A DNA stretch of 64,000 nucleotides from Pachyseris speciosa. Taxonomy: Eukaryota; Cnidaria; Anthozoa; Scleractinia; Pachyseridae. The notes beneath the pieces were generated by a model. That model had not been told where the DNA came from and did no database searches. It saw only the letters and a program-made list of their open reading frames with translations. Below are positions 57,466 through 64,000 of the stretch, in pieces. Within the stretch, counting starts at the first letter, position 1; each line of letters starts with the position of its first letter. Location: contig JAEMWC010000003.1 in NCBI GenBank assembly GCA_016490735.1, positions 2,368,501 through 2,432,500 of the forward strand. Direction: 5' to 3'. Position numbers and translations under genes: made by a program.

Positions 57466-57956
57466 ATGGCTTGGAGATCAATAGCCAGATTTCGTAATCG
57501 TCCCTGTTCTGCAAGGCGCGGTAATGTCTTATATCTCACAGTTAAGCAAAATCTTTTGCTTGTTTTGATGGTCACTGGGGCAGTAGTCGGATTTGCAATT
57601 GGCGCATTGATCAATGATCCCGTGAATGCAATTACCGATCCTGAGCAAAAAGCAACTGTGGTAATACTGGTTAACTTTCCTGGAGAACTGTTCCTGAACA
57701 TGTTAAAGATGATCATCATGCCTCTGGTCGTTGCCAGTCTGATAACTGCTGTATCAAAATTGAATCCTGAGGTGGCGGGGAGAATTGGACGGCGAACCCT
57801 GATTTACTACATATCAACGATGGCGTTAGCTGCTATCTTGGGTTTATCCTTAGTGATGGCCATTCGACCTGGTTCAAGCGACGATCACGGCGCACAAGCA
57901 GATACAGACAGAGGTGTAAAATACCGGAATTTGGACTCGTTACTTGATATGATAAG
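57466..57956 (+). CDS. SLC1-family transporter, first coding exon
   Basis: Start of a glutamate/neutral amino acid transporter of the SLC1 (EAAT/ASCT) family, a sodium-coupled carrier in the plasma membrane. The frame opens MAWRSIARFRNRPCSARRGN, a basic cytosolic tail. Three membrane segments follow: NLLLVLMVTGAVVGFAIGAL, LFLNMLKMIIMPLVVASLI (with the well-conserved FPGELFLNMLKMIIMPL region) and YYISTMALAAILGLSLVMAI, then the RPGSS loop. It ends LDSLLDMIR at a donor (AAG then GTATGT). The substrate-binding half lies in later exons, none of which I find before the window end, so intron 1 is longer than 6 kb. Paralogue (EAAT1-3 type or ASCT) cannot be told from this exon. The start has a good AAAATGG context. 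Confidence 0.88.
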
Positions 57957-58162
57957 GTATGTTATTTAATATATAGATTTAGCCAAGCCTAAAAGCGGAG
58001 CTCCACGATTATTATTTTTTACCGGCATTGAGCAACCCCTCATCGCCTTCCTTGCGACAACGTTTTATGTTTAGAGCAGTCAACAGGAAATGACTGCGGT
58101 TCAAAAACCTCTAAACATTACAAGAAAACAATACAGTCGACGCGTGTGTTTGTTCGAAAACA

Positions 58163-58680
58163 AGTTTAGCAATCAAAGAAAGATCAAATATTTTCATCCA
58201 GCATCGTTGGACAAGCATGTTTGAAGGTTTAGCCACCTCCCTCAATAGTGCATTAAATGGCTTTCCATGTTTGACCTAGATCAAACATGTTCATCCAAAA
58301 TTTCGCATTACGAACAAATTTTTGATCGTTTAGCCACTCCAACAAACAAATCGTGCACAAACGGTAATGAACCACATAACGTCGAAAGTTTCAGCGATAT
58401 TAGGTGGTTTTCACGTTACGTCATCGCCGCCATGCTGGTGGACGTAAACAAAATATCTCTCATTAGCTCCTTTTGTTCGTCCACCAGCAATTGTTCATTT
58501 CACCATTGTGATCTGTGTCTCCAGAGATTGGCTGCAAACCACCTATACGCAAAAATCATTTTTTGGACTCACTTGGTCCGGTGTTTGGTCAAACATTGTT
58601 ATGCGTTTAGCCACCAAACGTTAACGTGTAACAAGCACGATGTTGAATGAAAATGTTTGATCTTTTAGCCGGGGCTTAAC
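58163..58680. mobile_element. TIR unit within X, GATCAAA-type
   Basis: AAAGATCAAATATTTTCATC near the left and GATGTTGAATGAAAATGTTTG near the right are inverted versions of each other. Its right end GCCGGGGCTT matches the end of the element at 33221-34462 (GGCCGGGGCTT). The two probably belong to related families. Confidence 0.5.
58402..58544. mobile_element. 143-bp MITE, insertion seen against an empty site
   Basis: AGGTGGTTT and AAACCACCT form its ends. The paralogous copy X2 reads straight through (GCGATAATACGC near 59976-59987), while X1 has GCGATATT, then the MITE, then ATACGC. A short A/T duplication of about 3 bases was therefore made. Inside, CACGTTACGTCATC and CTCATTAGCTCCTTTTGTT recur at 32118-32205. 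Confidence 0.75.
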
Positions 58681-58854
58681 AAACATATTTCGTGGTAAGT
58701 TAAGCTTAGACATAAGCTTAGACATAAGCTTAAATGTCGTAGAAAAGAGAAAAAAGAAAACAATCCTGATAGTTTGGATAGGTAATCGCATGGGGACGAG
58801 TAAAATGAAGGATTAAAATCACTTGCACACTGGAAAAGTTGAAAAATTACAGGG

Positions 58855-59230
58855 ACATGTAATTTCATATTTACAACATGTGAAAATTGATTTACATGTT
58901 TTGTAAAATACGAATTCCATGATTACATTTTGTAAAATGAAATTAACAGAAATTTTACATGTTTTATGCGACCATGTAAAAGCACTGTAAAAAATTATTT
59001 ACAGTATGGTGTTTGATTATGGTAATTCTTAGAACATCTACAGAAGATGTAAAATTTCTCGCAGCCATTTACAGTATCTTTAACATGTAGTTTTTTCTCA
59101 TTAATCGTGTAAATAATATGTAAATAGTTGTTGCAAACAATATGTCGAGAGATGTAAAAAATATGAAAATGGAAAGAGAAGACATATTACCATAGACCTG
59201 GAAAAATCCTGTAAATGATGGAATTAAGAC
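58855..59230. repeat. Internally repetitive element, TTTACATG motif
   Basis: ACATGT, TTTACA and TGTAAA words occur at high density on both strands (ATTTTACATG, CATGTAAA, TTTACAGTA), with no fixed period. It is similar in design to 12060-12700 and 15100-15660. Confidence 0.45.
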
Positions 59231-59366
59231 AAGTGTTACTCCGTGAAGAATCATGTGGATGATCGAAAAGAGTGTATAAGAAACCCCAACCTGAAAACAT
59301 TATAGCCGTGCAAGAGCATGTAAATTATATGAATATTAAATATCATGTATCAATATCATGTATCAA

Positions 59367-59546
59367 TATCATGTAAATACCAAATGGAAGCCTGAAGAAA
59401 CAATGTCAATAACATGTAAATAATAAATGGGGGCCGATAGAAACCCTGTCAATATGATGTAATTAGCAAATGGGGGCCTGTAGAAACCCTGTTAATATCA
59501 TGTAAATAGAAAATGGAGGCCTGTAGAAACCCTGTCAATAATATCT
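59367..59546 (+). repeat. Minisatellite, about 50-bp unit, array 1
   Basis: Four units of CATGTAAATANNAAATGG, then GGCCTGTAGAAACCCTGT and CAATAT. The same unit returns at 61547-61672. Confidence 0.85.
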
Positions 59547-59547
59547 A

Positions 59548-60243
59548 GATTTAGCCAAGCTTAAAAGGGGAGCTCCACGATTATTAGTTTTTTTTTACTG
59601 GTATTAAGCAACACCGCATGGCTTTCCTTGCGCCAATGTTTTATGTTAAAATAGAGCAGTCAACAGGAATTGACTGCGGTTCAAAAACCTCAAAACATTA
59701 CAAGAAAACAATACAGTCGACGAGTGTGTTTGTTCGAAAACAAGTTTAAAAATCAAATAACGATCAAATATTTTCATCCAACATCGTTGGACAAGCATTT
59801 TGAATGTTTAGCCACCTCTCTCAATAGTGCATTAAATGGCTTTCCATGTTTGATCTAGACCAAACATGTTCATTCAAAATTTCGCATTAAGAAATTTTTT
59901 TGATCGTTTAGCCACTCCAACAAACAATTAAATCGTGCACAAACGGTAATGAACCACATATCGTCGAAAATTTTAGCGATAATACGCAAAAATCATTTTC
60001 TGGACTCACTTAGTCCGGTATTTGGTCAAACATTGTTATGCGTTTAGCCACCAAACGTTATGTGTGACAAACACAATGTTGGATGAAAATGTTTGAATTT
60101 TTAACCGGGGCTTAACAAACATATTTCGTAGCAAGCTAAGCTTAGACATAAGCTTAAATGTCGTAGAAAAGAGAAAAAGGAAAACAATCCTGATAGTTTG
60201 GATAGGTAATCGCATGGGGCCAAGTAAAATTAAGGATTAACAT
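59548..60243 (+). repeat. Segmental duplication unit X, copy 2
   Basis: Second copy of 57977-58821, without the MITE. It starts right after minisatellite array 1 and is followed directly by unit Y copy 1. Confidence 0.85.
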
Positions 60244-60249
60244 CATTCG

Positions 60250-61388
60250 TGTTTTCGAACATTTCCTGAAATTGCCCCCGTCGCGCAAAACATGAGTGAA
60301 ACTTTACGAGGACAAGTTCCGTTTACGTGTTAATAACATAAGGGCAAACGTTTTTTTCACTTCTTAACACTATAGAAACACAGACTTCGAAAAACATGTA
60401 CAGTCAGCAAAGCGGAGGAAAAACACTCCTTCGCTTGCAAGCAAAACAACAAACAAACAATTTTATAAGCTACTTCCTTTGTGTCCAAAACGAGTAGATT
60501 GTTATTTATATCCAGTCGAGACAAAAATACAAGTTTCCTTCCTGAAGAAAAGTAACAACAACTAAACAAAATGTTAAGCTTCAATTTATTTAAGTTACCT
60601 GTGTTGTCGAGCGTTCAAACCCTTGAAAATAAGCATCGATACACTTTAGTAAAAACACGCATCTACAAAAATAGCAAACGGTTTGTCCAAAGAAGGAACT
60701 TATTCCACCAAGTTTGAGCTAATCGCTCCTCCCATTAATGCCGGTGATTTGTAAGTGAACTTTTTTGTGAGCTGCAAGATGCCGCGGTAAACTGAATAAG
60801 TCCTTGAAGCGTTAATTCATTTTGTTTTTCAACCTCACAATCCGGGCGCCATACAAGTGGATCCAAAATTTAAGAATTTCTAGAGAAAAAACTTTTCCTC
60901 TTCCATTTTATTAGTTGAAAATTAACCATGCGGAGTATCGTTTAAGTAGTTCTTCATTTTTACGCCTTTTACGCGAATTAAAAGACAGAACTTCAAAGGA
61001 GATGAAGTTGTTTTGCTCAAAAAGAAGTTGCTTCGCTCAAAAGAAAAAAAACAACGGAATGTGAAATCTCGAGCCGCAGAAAGCGCGCGAAAAATGAAGC
61101 CTCGTTTTGGCTTGGGTTTCTCGTTTTCGTTAAGTTAACCTGACTTGAGTCTGCGATCCAATCAAAACTATTACCTGGTCAGCGGTCAACTTTAAGGAAA
61201 CAACTGACCTCGATGAGTTCTAAACTTGAGCCCGCGATATGGTTACGTGATACGGGTCAGCGGAAACCTCGTTTTGACAGCTGTCAATTGGCCATGACAC
61301 GGATGCCCTATATCAAAGATGTACGCTGTAAACTAGGTGATCAGCTGGAGTATGGCCGCCATGTTAGCCGCCATGCTGGATTATTATG

Positions 61389-61421
<33 letters not shown>

Positions 61422-61517
61422 CGTCGTCGTCGTGCCTGCCCACGAGCAATACCGCTAGCCATTTTTGCCATGACAAAAGCAGTTGATAGGTTTCTATAAG
61501 TATGGTGCTCCGCTTGA
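60250..61517 (+). repeat. Segmental duplication unit Y, copy 1
   Basis: It matches 61682-62816 (ATAACATAAGGGCAAACG, ATGTACAGTCAGCAA, CAAGATGCCGCGGTAAACTG, GACAGCTGTCAATTGGCCA). It ends GGTGCTCCGCT, the inverse of the AGCGGAGC word at the start of unit X. X and Y together may therefore be one larger TIR element. Confidence 0.8.
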
Positions 61518-61546
61518 AGGCCGTTCGGGCCGCCGGATCTCCGCTA

Positions 61547-61672
61547 TCATGTAAATAGCAAATGGGGGCCTGTTGAAACCCTGTCAATACCATGTAAATA
61601 GCAAATGGAGGCCAGTAGACACCCTGTTAATATCAAGTAAATAACAAAAGGGGGCCTGTAGAAACCCTAAAT
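61547..61672 (+). repeat. Minisatellite, about 50-bp unit, array 2
   Basis: Three units of the same repeat as 59367-59546, placed just before unit Y copy 2. Confidence 0.8.
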
Positions 61673-61681
61673 CAATTTAAT

Positions 61682-62816
61682 TGTGTTTTCATAAATTTGC
61701 TGAAATTGCCCTCGTCGCGAAAAACATAACAAGGACTCATTGCGATTACGAGTTAATAACATAAGGGCAAACGTTTCTTTCACTTCTTAGCACCATAGCA
61801 ACACAGACGTCGAAAACCATGTACAGTCAGCAATGCGGAGGAAAAACAGTCGTTCACTTGCAAGCAAAACAACAAACAAACAATTCGACTAGCTAATTCT
61901 TTGTGTCCAAAACAGCAGATTGTTATTCATATCCAGTCGAGACAAAAATACAAGTTTCCTTCCTGAACAAAAGTAACAACGACTAAACCAAATGCGAAGC
62001 TTCAATTTATTTAAGTTACCGGTGTTGTCGGGCTTTCAGCCATGTGAAAATACACATCGATCTACTTTAGTAAAAACACGCATCTACAAAAATAGCAAAC
62101 GGTTTGTCCAAAGAAAGAACTTCTTTCACCAAGTTTGAGCTACTCGTTCCTCCCATTAATGCCGGTGAAATGTTAGGTGACCTTTCTTGGTGAGCTGCAA
62201 GATGCCGCGGTAAACTGAACAAGTCCTTGAAGCGTTAATTCATTTTGTTTTTCAACCTCACAATCCAGGCGCCATACAAGAGGATCCAAAATTTAAGAGG
62301 GAGAAGGAGTCAAAGTTGTTTTCCGCATAAAAGAAGTTGTTCTCCTCAAAATGAGGAAACCAACTGAATGTGAAATCTCGAGCCGCAGAAAGCGCGCGAA
62401 AAATGAAGCCTCGTTTTGGCTTGGGTGCCTCGTTTTCGTTAAGTTAACCTGACTTGAGCCTGCGATTCAATAGAAAACCATCACTTGGTCAGCAATCAAG
62501 TTAAAAATCAGCTAACCACGATGAGCTATAAACTTGTGCCCGTGATGTGGTCACGTGATACTGGTCAGCGATAACTTTGTTTTGACAGCTGTCAATTGGC
62601 CAAGAGACGGATGCCCTATATCAAAGATGTACGCTATAAACTAGGTGATCAGCTGGAGTATGGCCGCCATGTTGGATGATTGTGATTATTACTGGGATAT
62701 TATTAAGTATTGGGCGACGTCGTGGTCGTCGTCGAACGCACCCACGAGCAATACCGCTAGCCATTTTTACCATGAGAAAAGCAGTTGACGAGTTTCTATA
62801 AGTATGGTGCTCCGCT
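61682..62816 (+). repeat. Segmental duplication unit Y, copy 2
   Basis: Second copy of 60250-61517, ending with the same GGTGCTCCGCT. No X unit precedes it. Confidence 0.8.
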
Positions 62817-63270
62817 ATACATACTGCCGGTAGATACGAAACACAAGTAAAGTGACTGCATCGTCTTAACCTAGGCGCAATTTGTAATCATTACAATAGC
62901 TACTGGAGAGAAAAGGAAATTCCCATATTTGGTTACGAATATACAGGATGAAAATTTATAACCTTAGCTCGCCGACGTTATTAATATCAGTCATCTGTGT
63001 TTTGCATGAAACTGCTGATACTCCTAGTGATACTACTCAGTACTGTGGCTCATTCTTCGGTGAACTATTCGCGTGATGTAGCTATATCAGAGTCTAGGAG
63101 CTGTTTAAGCGTAAAAAAAATCACTTCAAAAGTAAATTTCTAAATTCTACTTCGTCATTTAGCGGCCAAAGTCGCTACCAACTCACGTTAAACAGCGCGC
63201 GGCAAGCAAGCAGTCAAACACGAAAATTTGGTTTATCAACGGAGTTGATAATGTAAATTGACCACCGTAC
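62817..63270. other. Gene-free stretch
   Basis: I see no gene or strong repeat. It may hold the 3' end of the Penelope-like element that follows. Confidence 0.3.
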
Positions 63271-63272
63271 CG

Positions 63273-63326
63273 GGATTCGATTAGCTGACGTTTTGAGCGT
63301 TAGCCCTTCGTCGGAGCGAATCGAGG
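63273..63326 (-). ncRNA. Hammerhead-ribozyme-like motif of the Penelope element
   Basis: On the minus strand a 6-bp stem (GATTCG with CGAATC) encloses CCGACGA, a small stem GGGC/GCUC with loop UAAC, then CAAAAC and GUC. That closely follows the type-I hammerhead order (CUGANGA, stem II, GAAA, cleavage triplet). Two core positions differ (U to C in the CUGA box and G to A before AAAC), so this copy is probably inactive. Hammerhead motifs are known from Penelope-like element ends. Confidence 0.45.
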
Positions 63327-63409
63327 AATTGTGGGTTTTGTATGGTTTATATACAGAAAATGGAGCTACGCTATTGGTGGTAACATGATAACGTGAAAAA
63401 CAGGAATAA

Positions 63410-64000
63410 ATTAATTGAATGAAAAGCGCTCTTTGATACCGTGGGGATTAAGAGTGCCGATTTAAAAGATAAATTTTTGCTCGAGTTTTTTACGGCTTTC
63501 CGTGGCACCTTGATGTAGGGAAATGCCAGAGATCGACATGTGTTGTTTAGAATGGTTAGGGAGATTAAAATGCCGAGCGACTGGTTTGGATGCATCTTTG
63601 TCATCTTTCTCAACATCACGAAGGTGTTCGCGGAATCGGTCACCTAGTCGTCTTCCTGTTTCGCCGATGTATAACTTTTTGCATAATGTACAGGTTATGC
63701 AATAGATAACATTAACGGAGGTACACGTGAAACGATCAGTGATCTTAATAGAACGCTTAGGGCCCGATATTTTGTCAGCGTTTTGAATGAAAGGACAAGT
63801 TTTGCATCGCGAGCGCGCGCATTTAAAAGTGCCAGGTTGTTCAGTTGTTTTGAATGTGCTTCTAACTAGAAAGTTACCTACATTTTTGTCGCGTTTGAAT
63901 GAAATCAGTGGTGTTTGCGAAAAGATTATAGCAGTTTCTGGATCATTTTGCAGTATTTTAAAGTTGTTAAGAATGATGGCTGTAACTGGGTTATTGTGAG
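63410..64000 (-). pseudogene. Penelope-like element, linker and GIY-YIG domain
   Basis: The minus-strand frame enters from beyond the window. It contains FKILQNDPETAIIFSQTPLI, a Cys-rich linker (KCARSRCKTCPFI) and the GIY-YIG nuclease region (VIYCITCTLCKKLYIGETGR, then RLGDRFREHL), followed by ARHFNLPNHS. This domain follows reverse transcriptase in Penelope-like elements and cuts the target DNA. A TAA at 63464-63462 interrupts QKFIF before IGTLNPHGIKERFSFN, where the family would go on with Gln. The reverse transcriptase, if present, lies outside the window. A hammerhead-like motif lies 80 bases downstream. Family identity is fairly sure; this copy is broken. Confidence 0.75.

Larger units (their letters stand above)
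57977..58821 (+). repeat. Segmental duplication unit X, copy 1
   Basis: It matches 59548-60243 base for base over most of its length (TAGATTTAGCCAAGC, GGAGCTCCACGATTATTA, GACTGCGGTTCAAAAACCTC, GGATAGGTAATCGCATGGGG). Unlike the other copy it holds a 143-bp MITE at 58402-58544. Confidence 0.85.

Noticed and set aside
1..64000. CRISPR array, operon or bacterial contamination
   Set aside because: No regularly spaced identical repeats with unique spacers and no prokaryotic gene structure; spliced exons and animal retroelements throughout.

Overview
This window looks like animal nuclear DNA from an anthozoan cnidarian, most likely a stony coral. That is an inference. It rests on AT-rich sequence, short exons with GT-AG introns, a secreted PAN/Apple-domain family of the kind expanded in corals and anemones, and a mixture of BEL/Pao, Penelope-like, CR1/L2-like and PIF/Harbinger elements plus many inverted-repeat elements. 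No bacterial, viral or organellar genes were seen. Host genes are sparse, and most of the 64 kb is mobile DNA in several nested layers.

Layout, left half. 1-1547 is the 3' end of a Ty3/gypsy-class retrotransposon (RNase H, then directly a polypurine tract and a 1.05-kb LTR). 2.4-5.1 kb holds duplicated repeats, a TTAA-flanked MITE, unrecognised minus-strand exons and an inverted copy of a gene's last exon. 5090-9538 is a decayed PIF/Harbinger transposon with an antisense gene pair (Myb/SANT-like on +, DDE transposase on -). It sits next to an OTU-protease fragment and a three-exon SAM-domain gene (minus strand, 10464-11156). 12-20.5 kb is gene-poor, with internally repetitive elements, a 0.6-kb foldback and a duplicated 0.9-kb segment, one copy of which is split. 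20994-22524 is a Harbinger-type non-autonomous element. 22725-24328 is a TIR element with a 9-bp target duplication that carries a RecQ-like helicase exon. 24411-30472 is a complete but broken BEL/Pao element with two LTRs, a tRNA-Tyr-type primer site and a 5-bp target duplication.

Right half. Two tandem paralogues of a secreted PAN-domain protein lie at 31.1-36.8 kb (a pseudogene) and 52.6-54.6 kb (intact, 310 aa). The DNA between and inside them is filled with MITEs, a 3.8-kb TTAA-flanked element (36879-40710), a 1.26-kb near-perfect palindrome made of two inverted promoter-plus-first-exon units (41134-42393) and a 5'-truncated LINE (44.46-47.11 kb) with a short retroelement inside its reverse transcriptase. 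At 57466 the first coding exon of an SLC1-family (glutamate/neutral amino acid) transporter appears. The remaining 6 kb is probably its first intron and holds a segmental duplication with minisatellites. The window ends in a minus-strand Penelope-like element with a GIY-YIG domain and a hammerhead-ribozyme-like motif.

Only three host loci look potentially functional: the SAM-domain gene, the second PAN gene and the SLC1 exon. The rest is best read as a record of transposition, with target-site duplications and paralogous empty sites giving the order of several insertions.
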